64,000 nucleotides of DNA from Vagococcus lutrae (GTDB lineage Bacteria; Bacillota; Bacilli; Lactobacillales; Vagococcaceae): NCBI RefSeq assembly GCF_003987555.1, contig NZ_NGJW01000006.1, forward strand, positions 62,001 through 126,000. Reading direction: 5' to 3'. Below the pieces are notes generated by a model. That model saw only the letters and a list, made by a program, of their open reading frames with translations, made no database searches and had not been told where the DNA came from. Of the stretch, positions 53,419 to 64,000 are shown piece after piece. Position 1 is the first letter of the stretch; each line of letters opens with the position of its first letter. Both the position numbers and the translations under genes were made by a program.

Positions 53419-56400
53419 ATGGAACTCATCAAAAAAGTTATGAATAGTCCCACAATGCAAGATTGGTTATCTGGGATGGAGCAAAAACAAACACAATTAG
53501 TGACAGGGTTAACGGGATCAGCTAAAACGCTAACGTTAGCCTCTCTTTACTATGGTCAAAAAAGAAAACTCGTTGTCGTAACCCCCAATCTTCATCAAAT
53601 GAATCAATTATTAGATGACTTAAGCCATCTTGTTCCAGAAGAAGAGCTGTACAGTTATCCGGTAAATGAAGTGTTGGCTGTGGAAATGGGCTTTGCCTCA
53701 CCAGAGGCTATTGCTGATCGGATAGAAGCATTATCATTTCTTTACAGTAATCGCACGGGTATTCTAGTTGTCCCGGCTGCTGGTGCGCGTCACTATTTGC
53801 CAAGTAAAGAAACATGGCAACGTTATGAAAAAGAGTTAGCAGTAGGCGATACAGTAGAAATTGAACACTTGACACAAGACTTGATTACAATGGGCTACGT
53901 GCGTGAAAGTATGGTAGGGAAACCAGGCGAGTTTAGTGTGCGCGGTGGTATTGTCGATGTGTATCCTTTAACATCAGATTATCCATTTCGTATTGACTTT
54001 TTTGACGATGAAATTGATTCGCTAAGATACTTTGAAGCTGATACTCAACGCTCTATTGAAAATGTAGAAAAAATTGAAATCAAGCCAGCCACAGATGTCC
54101 TAATCGTCCCAGAAGTCTACGAACCTGCTGCAGACAAACTACAAAAAGACGTACATGCTTATACATCTAAACTAAAAGATGAAGAAGCAAAACAAGCAAC
54201 GACTCACTATATGGATAGTTTAACGACACAATGGCGTGCAGGTGAAAGGACTCTGGAGGATCGTCACTTCATTTACTATCTGATGCCAGACGCTCGTACA
54301 ATGATTGAGCATTTAGCAGCAGACGATGCGGTTATTTTAGATGATTATAGTCGGATTTTAGAAGTAGAAAAGGAGATGTTAACTGAGCAGGGTGAGTGGA
54401 TTAGTGAACAGTTAGCCTTACATAAGTTACTTCCTTCCGTGTCGTATGGTCGGGAGATTCGCGAAATTCTTAAAAAAACTGCTGTGGCAACAAGTTATTT
54501 CTCAGTGTTTCAAAAAGGGATGGGAAATCTTAAGTTTCAACAGATTCATCATTTTCAAGTGAGAACGATGCAACAGTTCTTTGGGCAGATGGGCTTATTT
54601 GAAGTCGAATTAAATAGCTGGAAGAAAAAACAGCAAACAGTGATTATTTTAACTAATACAATAGAAAAAAGTCAGAAGATTCAGCAATTGTTAAGAGAAC
54701 ACGCCATTGAATATGTGGTACAACATGATGGTCCGATACTCGAGCAAGCCGTTCAAATTCGCCTTGGAGAATTGCAGACAGGCTTTGAATTAATTGATGA
54801 AAAACTGGTAGTAGTCACCGAACATGAACTTTTACAAGTGAAAAAACGACCGAAAGCACGGAAACGCGCCATTTCTAATGCGGAACGGTTGAAAAGTTAT
54901 AATGAATTAAAAACTGGCGATTACGTTGTGCACGTGAATCACGGAATTGGTAAATATATAGGAATGGAAACGCTAGAGATGGATGGTGTCCATCAAGACT
55001 ACATGACGATTGTTTACCAAAATAACGATAAGCTCTTTATTCCCGTCACACAGTTAGATTTGATTCAAAAGTACGTTGCCTCTGAGTCCAAGACACCGAA
55101 AATCAATAAGTTAGGTGGGACGGAATGGACTAAAACGAAGCGCAAGGTAGCTTCTAAAGTGGAAGATATAGCGGATGATTTAATCCAACTATATGCAGCA
55201 CGTGAAGCAGAAAAAGGCTTTGCTTTTTCACCAGATGATAATTTGCAAGCTGCTTTTGATAACGCTTTTCCTTATAGTGAAACAGATGATCAGTTAAGAA
55301 GTATTCAAGAGATTAAGCGTGATATGGAAAAAGCGAAACCGATGGACCGTTTATTAGTGGGAGATGTTGGCTACGGTAAGACGGAGGTCGCGTTGCGAGC
55401 AGTGTTTAAGGCTGTGCGTGATAATAAACAAGTCGCGTTTTTAGTACCAACGACAATCTTGGCACAACAGCACTATGAAACAATGTTAGAACGGTTTGCT
55501 GACTTTCCTGTAAATGTCGAGTTGTTAAGTCGCTTTCGAACGAAAAAACAACAGACAGAAACGATTGAAAAGTTGAAAAAAGGGCAAGCGGATGTGGTAG
55601 TCGGAACACATCGGATTCTTTCAAAAGATGTCGTCTTCCAAGATTTAGGCTTGTTAATAATAGATGAGGAACAACGATTTGGAGTGAAACATAAAGAACG
55701 TTTAAAACAATTGCGCTCAGAAGTCGATGTTTTAACCTTAACCGCAACGCCTATTCCAAGAACGTTGCATATGTCAATGCTTGGCGTTCGCGATTTGTCC
55801 GTCATTGAAACCCCCCCTTCTAATCGCTATCCCGTCCAAACGTATGTCATGGAACAAAATATTGGGGCGATTCGAGATGGTATTGAACGCGAATTAGCAC
55901 GCTCAGGACAGGTGTTCTATCTACACAACCGTGTTGACACGATTGAACAAAAAGTGGGTGAGTTACAACAGTTAGTGCCGGACGCACGGATTGCATTTGC
56001 ACATGGTCAGATGACAGAAGTGCAATTGGAGAATATACTTTTTGATTTTATTAATCGTGAGTATGACGTGTTAGTGACCACCACGATTATTGAAACAGGA
56101 GTAGATATTCCTAACGTGAATACGTTGTTTGTGGAAAATGCCGACCATATGGGCTTATCTCAGCTTTATCAATTGCGTGGGCGTGTGGGGAGAAGTAATC
56201 GTGTAGCTTTTGCCTATTTGATGTACGAGCCACAAAAAGTCTTAACTGAAGTCAGTGAAAAACGACTTCAAGCGATGAAAGATTTTACTGAACTAGGATC
56301 TGGTTTTAAGTTAGCCATGCGTGACCTATCCATTCGCGGAGCTGGCAACATCTTAGGCTCTCAACAGCACGGCTTTATTGATTCCGTTGGTTTTGACTTA

Positions 56401-56964
56401 TATACACAGATGTTAAATGAAGCCGTTCAGCGTAAGCAAGGTAAGCAAACGACTGCACCGAAAACAGTCGTTGAGATTCAGTTAGGAGTCGATGCTTATA
56501 TTCCTAATGCCTATATTCCAGACGAGCGACAAAAAATTGAAATTTATAAACGCGTTCGTGAGTTGGAAAACCAAGCGATGTACGAGGAATTAGTAGACGA
56601 CGTTATGGACCGTTTTGGTGAATTTCCAGACGAAGTGGCATATTTACTTGCAATCGGTCGTATTAAAATGAGTAGTGAACGTGCTTTGATTGAAAAAATA
56701 GAGAAGCAGGGACAAAAAGTAACATTAGTGCTAAGTGTGGCGGGGACGAAAACGTATATGGTTGAACAGCTCTTTAAAGCACTGGCTGTAACCAAGTTGA
56801 AAGCCGACATGCGAATGAACGATGAACAAATGCACATTATTTTACATTTACCAAAAGCCATGATGACCGAGTTGTGGTTAAATGAAATTGGTAAAGTCAC
56901 GGAAGCTTTACAAAAAGAGCGTGAAGAGGCTATGACGAAACAAACGGAGGCGAAAGATGAGTAA
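53419..56964 (+). CDS. mfd: Transcription-repair coupling factor Mfd
   Basis: Removes RNA polymerase stalled at DNA lesions and recruits UvrA. The 1181 residues contain the UvrB-like N-terminal module (TGLTGSAKTLTLASL, degenerate P-loop), the RNA-polymerase-interacting domain (GDYVVHVNHGIGKYIG near residue 506), and the RecG-like helicase motor with GDVGYGKTEVALRA, DEEQRFGV, TATPIPRTLH and QLRGRVGRS. The C-terminal UvrA-masking domain is present. It starts 9 bp after pth and overlaps the next gene by 8 bp. Confidence 0.97.
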   Translation: MELIKKVMNSPTMQDWLSGMEQKQTQLVTGLTGSAKTLTLASLYYGQKRKLVVVTPNLHQMNQLLDDLSHLVPEEELYSYPVNEVLAVEMGFASPEAIADRIEALSFLYSNRTGILVVPAAGARHYLPSKETWQRYEKELAVGDTVEIEHLTQDLITMGYVRESMVGKPGEFSVRGGIVDVYPLTSDYPFRIDFFDDEIDSLRYFEADTQRSIENVEKIEIKPATDVLIVPEVYEPAADKLQKDVHAYTSKLKDEEAKQATTHYMDSLTTQWRAGERTLEDRHFIYYLMPDARTMIEHLAADDAVILDDYSRILEVEKEMLTEQGEWISEQLALHKLLPSVSYGREIREILKKTAVATSYFSVFQKGMGNLKFQQIHHFQVRTMQQFFGQMGLFEVELNSWKKKQQTVIILTNTIEKSQKIQQLLREHAIEYVVQHDGPILEQAVQIRLGELQTGFELIDEKLVVVTEHELLQVKKRPKARKRAISNAERLKSYNELKTGDYVVHVNHGIGKYIGMETLEMDGVHQDYMTIVYQNNDKLFIPVTQLDLIQKYVASESKTPKINKLGGTEWTKTKRKVASKVEDIADDLIQLYAAREAEKGFAFSPDDNLQAAFDNAFPYSETDDQLRSIQEIKRDMEKAKPMDRLLVGDVGYGKTEVALRAVFKAVRDNKQVAFLVPTTILAQQHYETMLERFADFPVNVELLSRFRTKKQQTETIEKLKKGQADVVVGTHRILSKDVVFQDLGLLIIDEEQRFGVKHKERLKQLRSEVDVLTLTATPIPRTLHMSMLGVRDLSVIETPPSNRYPVQTYVMEQNIGAIRDGIERELARSGQVFYLHNRVDTIEQKVGELQQLVPDARIAFAHGQMTEVQLENILFDFINREYDVLVTTTIIETGVDIPNVNTLFVENADHMGLSQLYQLRGRVGRSNRVAFAYLMYEPQKVLTEVSEKRLQAMKDFTELGSGFKLAMRDLSIRGAGNILGSQQHGFIDSVGFDLYTQMLNEAVQRKQGKQTTAPKTVVEIQLGVDAYIPNAYIPDERQKIEIYKRVRELENQAMYEELVDDVMDRFGEFPDEVAYLLAIGRIKMSSERALIEKIEKQGQKVTLVLSVAGTKTYMVEQLFKALAVTKLKADMRMNDEQMHIILHLPKAMMTELWLNEIGKVTEALQKEREEAMTKQTEAKDE

Positions 56965-58528
56965 GCAATCGACCACCCGAATGTTACAAGGGACATGGCT
57001 CTTAGTGATGAGTTCTTTTATTGTTAAGATTTTAAGTGCGATTTATCGTGTGCCATTTCAAAATATGGTGGGAGATGAAGGGTTTTATGTTTATCAACAA
57101 GTCTATCCAATCTATGGCTTAGCAGTCACGTTGAGTTTGAATGGAATTCCCCTTTTTCTATCAAAGTTAGTAGCGGAGGAGCGGGACTTTGAAAAGAAAC
57201 AGGAAAAAATACAGCTTGTTTTTTGGTTGAGTTTGTTATTAAGCGTTGCCTTATTTTTAGTCTTTTTTCTTTTTAGTGTGGGAATAGCCAAAGCAATGGG
57301 AGACGCGCTTTTATCACCGGTTATCCGTGTCACATCTTTTAGTTTTTTATTAACGCCATGGTTAGCTATCTACCGTGGTTACTTTCAAGGAGAACTAAAT
57401 GTGACGGCTACCGCTCATTCTCAGTTGTGGGAGCAAACCATTCGCGTAGTGATGATTTTAATAGCGGCATATTGGTATACACAAGCTTCTTTTTCTTTGT
57501 ATCAGATGGGGGCGTATGCTTCAACTGGAGCAGTTGTCGGAGGTGTAGCGGCCTTAATTGTTTTAATGGTATATCGGTATCGTAGTCAGACGCCCGCTCT
57601 ATTGTGGCCACTAAAAATGTCACAGAAACACTCTGTTGAAGAGGTAACTAAGCGCCTGTTTACGGAAGGTGCATTAATCTGGGGCTATAGTGCGAATTTA
57701 ATGTTTTGCCAATTCATTGATTCGTTTTCGTTAAAAAATGGGCTGGTCGCACATGGTTATTTAGACCTACAAGCCAAAATGGTTAAAGGTGCCTTTGACC
57801 GAGGTCAACCTTTTGTTCAAGTAGGACTTGTGATTGCGCTAAGCTTTGTCACGTCTTATTTGCCTCGTCTAACAAAGGCTCAGCAACAATCGTCCTTAGC
57901 ATATCAAGCAGCAGTTAGACAAGTTGTAAAGATCATGCGTGTGTTAAGTAGTGCCGCAACCGTAGGACTGATTGTCTTGCTACCTGAATTAAATCGTGTT
58001 TTATTTGGTGACACGCAAGAAACTTTAGCACTGCGTCTTTTTACCGTGATTGTCTATGTTCTTTCGATGATCCAAGTATTTCAAATGGTTGGTCAAAGTA
58101 TGGGACAAACACGTACGTTGGCTTGGGGTCTTGTGATTAGTTTAGTGTTAAAGATGGCTTTAAGTTATCCTTTTGTTAAATGGTGGGGAACGGTCGGAGC
58201 AAGTTTATCCACAGTCATTGCGTTTCTAACAAGTTTATTCTTTTTAAGAAAAGAACTATATCCACAAGCAAGACAGTCGCGTGCAGAAGTGGTGCCACTT
58301 GTCATAGCGCTAGGTAAAATGGCCCTGAGTGTCATCATTTATAAAAAAATGATTCAAGTGGTTTTACCGGCACTATATGTCTCACGCTTAACGCTGTTTG
58401 TGGTGGTGTTAGTCGGTGTTTTAGTCGGTGTCGTGGTGTTTGCTCGCAGTGTATGGCGAGCTGAAATTTTTACGTTAGAAGAATGGTCGCTTATTCCATT
58501 AGGCGATAAAATAAAAAAGAAAAGGTGA
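56957..58528 (+). CDS. Oligosaccharide flippase family protein (SpoVB/YabM type)
   Basis: Polytopic membrane protein of 523 residues with about 14 hydrophobic segments, of the MATE/MVF-like polysaccharide exporter family. The start [23 protein letters not shown] is typical of YabM/SpoVB proteins, related to lipid II flippases. The substrate is probably a lipid-linked cell-wall precursor, but this is inferred. It overlaps mfd by 8 bp, and rqcP follows within a few bases. Confidence 0.9.
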   Translation: MSKQSTTRMLQGTWLLVMSSFIVKILSAIYRVPFQNMVGDEGFYVYQQVYPIYGLAVTLSLNGIPLFLSKLVAEERDFEKKQEKIQLVFWLSLLLSVALFLVFFLFSVGIAKAMGDALLSPVIRVTSFSFLLTPWLAIYRGYFQGELNVTATAHSQLWEQTIRVVMILIAAYWYTQASFSLYQMGAYASTGAVVGGVAALIVLMVYRYRSQTPALLWPLKMSQKHSVEEVTKRLFTEGALIWGYSANLMFCQFIDSFSLKNGLVAHGYLDLQAKMVKGAFDRGQPFVQVGLVIALSFVTSYLPRLTKAQQQSSLAYQAAVRQVVKIMRVLSSAATVGLIVLLPELNRVLFGDTQETLALRLFTVIVYVLSMIQVFQMVGQSMGQTRTLAWGLVISLVLKMALSYPFVKWWGTVGASLSTVIAFLTSLFFLRKELYPQARQSRAEVVPLVIALGKMALSVIIYKKMIQVVLPALYVSRLTLFVVVLVGVLVGVVVFARSVWRAEIFTLEEWSLIPLGDKIKKKR

Positions 58529-58533
58529 AAGCA

Positions 58534-58809
58534 ATGCGTTTAGATAAATTTTTAAAAGTGTCACGTTTAATCAAAAGACGTTCAGTTGCTAAAGAAGTAG
58601 CAGATAAGGGACGTATTACTCTGAATGATCAAGTAGCTAAATCATCATCTAAAGTTAAGGTCGATGATATTTTAGCAATTCAATTTGGTAATCGGATACT
58701 GACTGTTAAAGTGCTAGCTTTACATGAGTCAACTAAAAAAGAAGACGCAAAAGAAATGTATGAAATAATCAGTGAAGAAAAGGTCGATATTCAGAACAAA
58801 AATGATTAG
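58534..58809 (+). CDS. rqcP: RNA-binding S4-domain protein RqcP (YabO)
   Basis: A 91-residue S4-domain protein; in B. subtilis it works in ribosome-associated quality control, helping RqcH add alanine tails to stalled chains. The S4 motif is [19 protein letters not shown] with [11 protein letters not shown] following. The frame extends to GTG 58525, which overlaps AAAGGTG; ATG 58534 has better spacing. Confidence 0.93.
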   Translation: MRLDKFLKVSRLIKRRSVAKEVADKGRITLNDQVAKSSSKVKVDDILAIQFGNRILTVKVLALHESTKKEDAKEMYEIISEEKVDIQNKND

Positions 58810-58835
58810 ACATTGTACTGTAGAATTGCTATAAT
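58806..58835 (+). promoter_or_regulatory. Promoter before divIC
   Basis: TTAGAC, an 18-base spacer and TATAAT in the gap between rqcP and divIC. Confidence 0.5.
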
Positions 58836-58895
58836 TATCCATGATGCCTCTATCTTGAAAGAGAAAATTTGAAGAACAGAAAGTTGGGCAGTGTC

Positions 58896-59318
58896 ATGTC
58901 ACACAATCAAGAACATTCACCATCACAACAGAATATGAGATACACTGAGGAACAACGATATTTATTTGGTAAAATGCAACAAGCAATTATTTATCGTCGT
59001 CGTCGGTTGGCCGTTGTTTTTGGCGTTTCGTTGATTGTATTTCTGCTACTAGGCGTCAACATTATCAAGAACTATCATAAACTACGGGTGGTCGATCAAG
59101 AAGCGACGGTAGTGATGAAGGAACAAAAAGAGTTAAAAACACAACACGAAGCTTTGGCGAATGAAGTGGCGTTGCTAAAAGATAATGAATATTTGGAAAA
59201 GTTAGCTAGAACAAAATATTTTTATTCGCGTGAAGGAGAGCAAGTGTATCATTTCCCTTCATCTAGTCGAACGCAAGAAGAACCGATAGATGAACAGGAG
59301 ACGGGCTCAGACGGATAA
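58896..59318 (+). CDS. divIC: Cell-division protein DivIC
   Basis: Bitopic septum protein acting with FtsL and DivIB. A basic cytoplasmic N-terminus (YRRRRL) is followed by one membrane segment (VVFGVSLIVFLLLGVNII) and an extracellular coiled coil (VVMKEQKELKTQHEALANEV) ending in a KLARTKYFYSREGE motif typical of DivIC/FtsB. A TTG at 58869 with a weak ribosome site would add nine residues; the ATG is given here without strong evidence between them. 140 residues. Confidence 0.9.
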   Translation: MSHNQEHSPSQQNMRYTEEQRYLFGKMQQAIIYRRRRLAVVFGVSLIVFLLLGVNIIKNYHKLRVVDQEATVVMKEQKELKTQHEALANEVALLKDNEYLEKLARTKYFYSREGEQVYHFPSSSRTQEEPIDEQETGSDG

Positions 59319-59390
59319 CCTGAGAGTGAACAAGGCGTATTAATTTTTTAAATAAATGGTTTATAAGGATGAAGGAGGAGCAACAGTTTT

Positions 59391-59825
59391 ATGTCGATTG
59401 AAGTAGGCGAAAAGCTATCTGGTAAGGTGTCAGGCATTACACATTTTGGTGCTTTTATTGATTTGGGAGAAGGTAAGACAGGATTAGTGCATATCAGTGA
59501 AGTTTCTAATAGTTTTGTCAAAGACATTAATGATGTATTAAAAGTAGGAGAAACAGTGGAAGTTAAGGTTATGAGTGTTGGAGATGACGGTAAGATTGGT
59601 CTATCTATTCGTCGTTTACAAGAAGATGCACAGCCTAGCAAACCACAACGTGAAGCGCGAGCACCTCGTAAAGAATACCGAAAACCAGCGGTCCATTCAG
59701 CGCCTAAGAAACAAAGTTTTGATGATTTAATGTCAGACTTTATGAAAGATAGTGAAGATCGTCTGTTGTCTCTAAAACGTAATACAGAAGGAAAACGTGG
59801 CGGTCGTGGCGGCCGTCGCAATTAA
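59391..59825 (+). CDS. S1-domain RNA-binding protein (YabR type)
   Basis: A 144-residue protein: an S1 RNA-binding domain at residues 1-75 (VGEKLSGKVSGITHFGAFI, GLVHISEVS, VMSVGDDGKIGLSIR), then a basic linker and an Arg/Gly-rich tail RGGRGGRRN. YabR-like proteins bind RNA or ribosomes; in streptococci related proteins act at division or in RNA handling. AAGGAGGAGCAACAG precedes the ATG. Confidence 0.88.
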   Translation: MSIEVGEKLSGKVSGITHFGAFIDLGEGKTGLVHISEVSNSFVKDINDVLKVGETVEVKVMSVGDDGKIGLSIRRLQEDAQPSKPQREARAPRKEYRKPAVHSAPKKQSFDDLMSDFMKDSEDRLLSLKRNTEGKRGGRGGRRN

Positions 59826-59830
59826 TATAC

Positions 59831-59862
59831 GAAAGGATAAGTGAGGACTTATCCTTTTTTAT
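59831..59862 (+). terminator. Intrinsic terminator after yabR
   Basis: AAAGGATAAGT / ACTTATCCTTT stem with GAGG loop and T-run. Confidence 0.88.
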
Positions 59863-59877
59863 TTTTAGGAGGTCAAG

Positions 59878-61299
59878 ATGACACTTCAAGAAGCGTTTTA
59901 TTTACAAGTTAAACAGGAAAAACTATTTACACGAAACGACCGCGTCTTAGTTGCTGTTTCAACGGGAGTAGACTCAATGGTGTTATTAGACTTGTTACAA
60001 CGGCTGCCAAGTAAAGTGCATCCGGAAATCGGAGTCGTTCATTTTAACCATGGTTTACGTGAGCAGTCGTTAGAGGAAGAACAGTTTTTAAAAGAGTATT
60101 GTTTAGGTAAGCAACTGCCTTTTTACAGTGAAACGTGGGAAGTACCAAGTGACATTCAGGTGATTTCAGAAGCGACATTGCGTGAAGCGCGCTATGCTTT
60201 TTTTGATCGGATTTGTCGTCAGCAAGGTTATACGCATCTAGTGACAGCGCACCATGGGACAGACCAAGCGGAAACGGTTTTACGTCGTTTAGTGACAGGT
60301 AGCTATATTTGGGATATGTCAGGCATCTCGATGTCACAACAACGTGCTACTTATCTACTTGTACGGCCCCTCCTTTTTGCTTCGAAGGCGGACCTTTTGC
60401 ATTATGCTCACACGCACGGACTAGATTATTATGAAGACGCTACAAATAGTTCACGCGAGTATCAACGAAATCGTATTCGCCATGATTGGTTACCTTTAAT
60501 CGAAAAAGAAAATCCAAATTATTTGCAACATTTTCATCATTTCGTCACACAACTAAACTATACTAAAGATATTGTGTCGCAAGTGGTGGACCCAATGTAT
60601 GCTGAACTTGTCACATATGATTTGGATGAACGACCGCAACTTAACAGAGCAGGATTTTTGCGTCAACCTGAAAGTTTACAATATATGGTGTTTACCAAGT
60701 GGTTGGAAGACACGGTTATTTCAAAAGGAATCAACATCAATCATCGACAAGTGCAAGCCGTTTTACAGATGATAAGAAGTGAGGCACCACAAAAAGCCTA
60801 TCCTTTAGAAGAGGGTTGGCAAATTATGACGACTTATACGGTGATTCAACTCGTCCATCAAAAAGCGAAGACAACAGAGAATTCTAGAGTAAATGAGGAT
60901 TGTGCTTCTTATGAGATGACACTAGGAGATGTATTGAAAGTGGAGCCGGGTGTACAGTTTTCGTTAGTAGAAACAAAATCAGCGACATTTAACGAGAAGA
61001 ATAGTTTGACGGTATTAGAGAGCGATTTACCGCTTACGATACGTCGATCGCTTCCGGGAGATGCGTTTATCATGAATCAGCAAGGCAACAAGAAGAAGAT
61101 TAGTCGCTATTTTATTGATAATAAATGGCCAAAGGAAAAACGGGATAACGCTTGGGTAGTAGTCAATCGACACGGGGAAGTTTTATGGATTCCACCCTTT
61201 AGGAAAAGTTATTTGAGTATTGTTCCTGAAACTGATAAAATACAGTACAAGTTACTATATAATAAAGCCGATAATTCGGGAGGAGAAACGGAATGTTAG
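59878..61299 (+). CDS. tilS: tRNA-Ile-lysidine synthase
   Basis: Modifies the wobble cytidine of tRNA-Ile(CAU) to lysidine so that AUA is read as Ile. The 473-residue protein has the PP-loop [14 protein letters not shown] (Thr in place of the first Gly of SGGxDS), [23 protein letters not shown] and the tRNA-binding C-terminal domain with [20 protein letters not shown] precedes the ATG. It overlaps hpt by 7 bp, as in related bacteria. Confidence 0.95.
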   Translation: MTLQEAFYLQVKQEKLFTRNDRVLVAVSTGVDSMVLLDLLQRLPSKVHPEIGVVHFNHGLREQSLEEEQFLKEYCLGKQLPFYSETWEVPSDIQVISEATLREARYAFFDRICRQQGYTHLVTAHHGTDQAETVLRRLVTGSYIWDMSGISMSQQRATYLLVRPLLFASKADLLHYAHTHGLDYYEDATNSSREYQRNRIRHDWLPLIEKENPNYLQHFHHFVTQLNYTKDIVSQVVDPMYAELVTYDLDERPQLNRAGFLRQPESLQYMVFTKWLEDTVISKGININHRQVQAVLQMIRSEAPQKAYPLEEGWQIMTTYTVIQLVHQKAKTTENSRVNEDCASYEMTLGDVLKVEPGVQFSLVETKSATFNEKNSLTVLESDLPLTIRRSLPGDAFIMNQQGNKKKISRYFIDNKWPKEKRDNAWVVVNRHGEVLWIPPFRKSYLSIVPETDKIQYKLLYNKADNSGGETEC

Positions 61300-61841
61300 A
61301 ACGAGATATTGAAAAGGTTCTTGTGACAAAAGAACAAATCCAAGAAAAAACAAAAGAGCTAGGACAGCAAATTGCTCGTGATTATGAAGGGAAAAACCCT
61401 CTAGTAATAGGGATACTTAAAGGTGCCATTCCATTTATGGCAGACTTAGTGCGAGAAATGGATATTCATTTAGAAATGGATTTTATGGATGTTTCAAGTT
61501 ATGGTGAGGCACTCGTTTCCTCAGGCGAAGTAAAAATTGTTAAAGACCTAGATACGAACGTTGCGGGTCGTGACATTTTAATAGTAGAAGATATTATTGA
61601 TAGCGGACGAACATTACGTTATTTGGTTGATTTATTTAAATATCGCCAAGCTAAATCTGTAAAAATTGTGACATTATTAGATAAACCAGAAGGTCGGGTT
61701 GTGGATATGGATGTCGACTACTTTGGTTATATCGTGCCAAATGAGTTTGTGGTTGGCTTTGGCTTGGACTATAAAGAAGATTACCGTCACTTACCTTACA
61801 TTGGTGTTTTAAAACCAGAAATTTATGAGTCAAAAGACTAA
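61293..61841 (+). CDS. hpt: Hypoxanthine phosphoribosyltransferase
   Basis: Purine salvage enzyme converting hypoxanthine and guanine with PRPP to IMP and GMP. The 182-residue protein has the PRPP-binding motif [12 protein letters not shown] near residue 97, the GILKGAIPF loop and [15 protein letters not shown] at the C-terminus. GGGAGGAGAAACGG precedes the ATG. Together with the purine permease at 21.8 kb it would use imported bases. Confidence 0.95.
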   Translation: MLERDIEKVLVTKEQIQEKTKELGQQIARDYEGKNPLVIGILKGAIPFMADLVREMDIHLEMDFMDVSSYGEALVSSGEVKIVKDLDTNVAGRDILIVEDIIDSGRTLRYLVDLFKYRQAKSVKIVTLLDKPEGRVVDMDVDYFGYIVPNEFVVGFGLDYKEDYRHLPYIGVLKPEIYESKD

Positions 61842-61910
61842 CGTTTTTAAAAACTTATGTTAGAATACTAATGTATGTATCGTGATTAAATAGCTAGAGG
61901 GAGGCTCTAT

Positions 61911-63944
61911 ATGAATAAAAAGAGAAACGGAGGCCCAAAAAGTACCACGTATTATATTATTTTGTTACTAGCGATGGTCGTTTTGGTTAGCTTCTTTTTT
62001 AATGACTCGCGTAATGTAGGGACTGAAATACCTTACTCCGCGTTTAGCGAAAAATTAGAACAAAAAGAAATTAAAGACATGGAAATCACACCTGGAAATG
62101 GTGCCTATGTCATTAAAGGGACTTACAATTCCAAACAAAAAGTAGAAGGTAACGGCTTGCGTGTGATAGGGGATACTAACGTTGAAACCGATCGTTTCAC
62201 GACAACCGTCTTACCTAATGATTCTACCATGGCGAAAATTGCAGATGCTGCAGAAGAAGCCGGTGCAAAAGTCAATATTAAAGAACAAAGCAACAGCGGT
62301 ATGTTCTTAACCTTGATTTTATCTTTCTTACCTGTCTTGTTGATGATTTTCTTCTTCTACATGATGATGGGTCAAGGACAGCAAGGCGGCGGTGGCGGAC
62401 GTGTCATGAACTTTGGCAAGTCTAAAGCAAAAGAAGCAGATAAGAAAGCGAATAATGTTCGTTTCTCTGATGTTGCTGGCGCTGAAGAAGAAAAGCAAGA
62501 GTTAGTAGAGGTCGTCGAATTCTTAAAAGATCCTCGTCGATTTGTAGAATTAGGCGCACGTATTCCTGCAGGGGTTTTATTAGAAGGACCTCCAGGAACA
62601 GGTAAAACATTGTTAGCGAAAGCTGTTTCAGGCGAAGCTGGCGTGCCATTTTATTCTATTTCAGGTTCTGACTTTGTTGAGATGTTTGTTGGGGTAGGGG
62701 CTAGCCGTGTTCGTGACTTGTTTGAAACGGCTAAGAAAAATGCACCAGCGATTATCTTTATTGATGAGATTGATGCTGTTGGTCGTCAACGTGGCGCCGG
62801 TATGGGTGGCGGACATGATGAACGTGAACAAACGTTAAACCAACTGTTAGTTGAAATGGATGGTTTTAGTGGGAATGAAGGTGTCATCGTTATTGCCGCG
62901 ACAAACCGTTCAGATGTATTAGACCCTGCATTATTGCGTCCCGGCCGATTTGACCGACAAATTTTAGTTGGTCGTCCAGATGTTAAAGGACGTGAAGCGA
63001 TTCTTAAAGTCCATGCGAGAAACAAACCGTTTGCTTCAGATGTCGATTTAAAAGTCATTGCACAGCAAACACCAGGTTTTTCAGGTGCTGATTTGGAAAA
63101 CGTCTTAAACGAAGCTGCTTTAGTAGCTGCTCGTCGTAATAAGAAGAAAATTGACGCTTCAGATGTGGATGAAGCACAAGACCGTGTTATTGCAGGACCG
63201 GCGAAGAAAGATCGTGTTGTTAGTAAAAAAGAACGCGAATTGGTGGCATACCATGAAGCGGGTCATACGATTGTCGGGCTTGTACTAAGTGATGCTCGTA
63301 CAGTTCATAAAGTAACGATTGTTCCTCGTGGACGTGCAGGTGGTTATATGATTGCTTTGCCAAAAGAAGATCGTTTCTTAATGACGAAAGAAGAAATGTT
63401 CGATCAAATTGTTGGTTTACTTGGTGGACGTACGGCTGAAGAAGTATTCTTCGGAGTAAAATCAACGGGTGCAAGTAATGACTTCGAACAAGCAACTGCG
63501 TTAGCACGTAGCATGGTAACGGAATATGGTATGAGTGAAAAACTTGGACCTGTTCAATACGAAGGTAATCATCAAGTCTTTATTGGCCGTGACTATGGTC
63601 AAACGAAAGCGTACTCTGAAACAGTCGCGTATCAAATTGATGAAGAAGTACGTAATATCTTAAACCAAGCACATGCGAAAGCACGTGAGATTATTGAAGA
63701 GAACCGTGAAAAACATGAACTTATCGCGAAGATGCTATTAGAGCATGAAACATTGGATGCACGTAGTATCAAATCGCTTTATGAAGAAGGGGTTATGCCT
63801 TCTGATGAATTAGAAGAAGAGTTTCCAAGTGAGAATGGTCGTTCATTTGACGAAGCGAAAAAAGCGTTAGAAGAAAAAGAAGCACGTAAAATGAAAGATC
63901 ACGAACACGAAGAGCAAAATAGTAACCAACCAGATAATGAATAA
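61911..63944 (+). CDS. ftsH: ATP-dependent zinc metalloprotease FtsH
   Basis: Membrane AAA+ protease degrading misassembled membrane and regulatory proteins. The 677 residues include two membrane segments ([17 protein letters not shown] and [19 protein letters not shown]) bracketing a ~90-residue extracytoplasmic domain, the AAA+ module with [25 protein letters not shown] and RPGRFDRQI, and the zinc site HEAGH near residue 445. The C-terminal tail is very acidic. GAGGGAGG precedes the ATG. The hpt-ftsH pair is conserved; FtsH ends the group at a terminator. Confidence 0.97.
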   Translation: MNKKRNGGPKSTTYYIILLLAMVVLVSFFFNDSRNVGTEIPYSAFSEKLEQKEIKDMEITPGNGAYVIKGTYNSKQKVEGNGLRVIGDTNVETDRFTTTVLPNDSTMAKIADAAEEAGAKVNIKEQSNSGMFLTLILSFLPVLLMIFFFYMMMGQGQQGGGGGRVMNFGKSKAKEADKKANNVRFSDVAGAEEEKQELVEVVEFLKDPRRFVELGARIPAGVLLEGPPGTGKTLLAKAVSGEAGVPFYSISGSDFVEMFVGVGASRVRDLFETAKKNAPAIIFIDEIDAVGRQRGAGMGGGHDEREQTLNQLLVEMDGFSGNEGVIVIAATNRSDVLDPALLRPGRFDRQILVGRPDVKGREAILKVHARNKPFASDVDLKVIAQQTPGFSGADLENVLNEAALVAARRNKKKIDASDVDEAQDRVIAGPAKKDRVVSKKERELVAYHEAGHTIVGLVLSDARTVHKVTIVPRGRAGGYMIALPKEDRFLMTKEEMFDQIVGLLGGRTAEEVFFGVKSTGASNDFEQATALARSMVTEYGMSEKLGPVQYEGNHQVFIGRDYGQTKAYSETVAYQIDEEVRNILNQAHAKAREIIEENREKHELIAKMLLEHETLDARSIKSLYEEGVMPSDELEEEFPSENGRSFDEAKKALEEKEARKMKDHEHEEQNSNQPDNE

Positions 63945-63951
63945 GTTATGA

Positions 63952-63982
63952 TAAAAGTGGGTTGCCTAGGCAACCCACTTTT
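63952..63982 (+). terminator. Intrinsic terminator after ftsH
   Basis: AAAAGTGGGTTGCC / GGCAACCCACTTTT perfect stem with a two-base loop, followed by T. Confidence 0.93.
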
Positions 63983-64000
63983 CATGTCAATAATAGAAAG

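Overview
The window is chromosomal DNA of a low-GC Gram-positive bacterium. Gene content and order point to the Lactobacillales, most likely the Enterococcaceae (Enterococcus or Vagococcus-like). Supporting features are a cysE-cysS-mrnC-rlmB-rae1 cluster, a comG operon, coiA-pepF, infC-rpmI-rplT, spx and mecA, separate coaB and coaC genes beside a pantothenate-type ECF S component, nrdHIEF plus nrdDG, an E. faecium-type L,D-transpeptidase, and pth-mfd-flippase-rqcP-divIC-yabR-tilS-hpt-ftsH. The genus is an inference. No rRNA, tRNA, CRISPR array, intact insertion sequence or prophage was seen.

Layout. 1-3.7 kb: cysteine synthesis and tRNA charging with rRNA/mRNA maturation genes (cysE lacks its 5' end). 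3.7-5.6 kb: a YeiH-type membrane protein and a YebC protein. 5.6-9.6 kb: the seven-gene comG pseudopilus operon. 9.7-12.6 kb: a P-type Mn/Ca ATPase behind a yybP-ykoY manganese riboswitch. 12.7-15.2 kb: an unknown helical protein, a candidate small RNA, queG and udk. 15.4-20.9 kb: an AT-rich accessory cassette with a PHP phosphoesterase divergent from a five-gene operon (lipoprotein, alkaline-phosphatase-superfamily hydrolase, two permeases, ATPase). 20.9-21.7 kb: gene-less, probably decayed DNA. 21.7-29.5 kb: purine permease, coiA, pepF, two oxidoreductases, a 58-residue protein, a gamma-carbonic anhydrase-like protein and ung. 29.5-30.9 kb: infC-rpmI-rplT with its leader. 31-35.5 kb: alpha-glucoside PTS, GH4 hydrolase and an RpiR regulator. 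35.7-38.5 kb: anaerobic ribonucleotide reductase. 38.6-47.1 kb: M42 peptidase, MBL protein, lplA, trpS, spx, mecA, the CoA genes and a HAD phosphatase. 47.1-51 kb: aerobic ribonucleotide reductase. 51.2-64 kb: L,D-transpeptidase, then the pth-to-ftsH region.

Working together. comG and coiA, 17 kb apart, share a promoter-like element resembling the streptococcal ComX box, so they may form one competence regulon. Manganese recurs: an Mn-responsive exporter, a class Ib reductase with NrdI, and a GH4 glycosidase of a metal-dependent family. The 15.4-20.9 kb cassette is the best candidate for an undescribed system. It pairs two intracellular phosphoester hydrolases with a 2-aminoethylphosphonate/polyamine-type ABC importer, and three TTTACA repeats resembling a Pho box sit before the operon. 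I infer uptake of a phosphorylated organic compound and release of its phosphate; the substrate is unknown.
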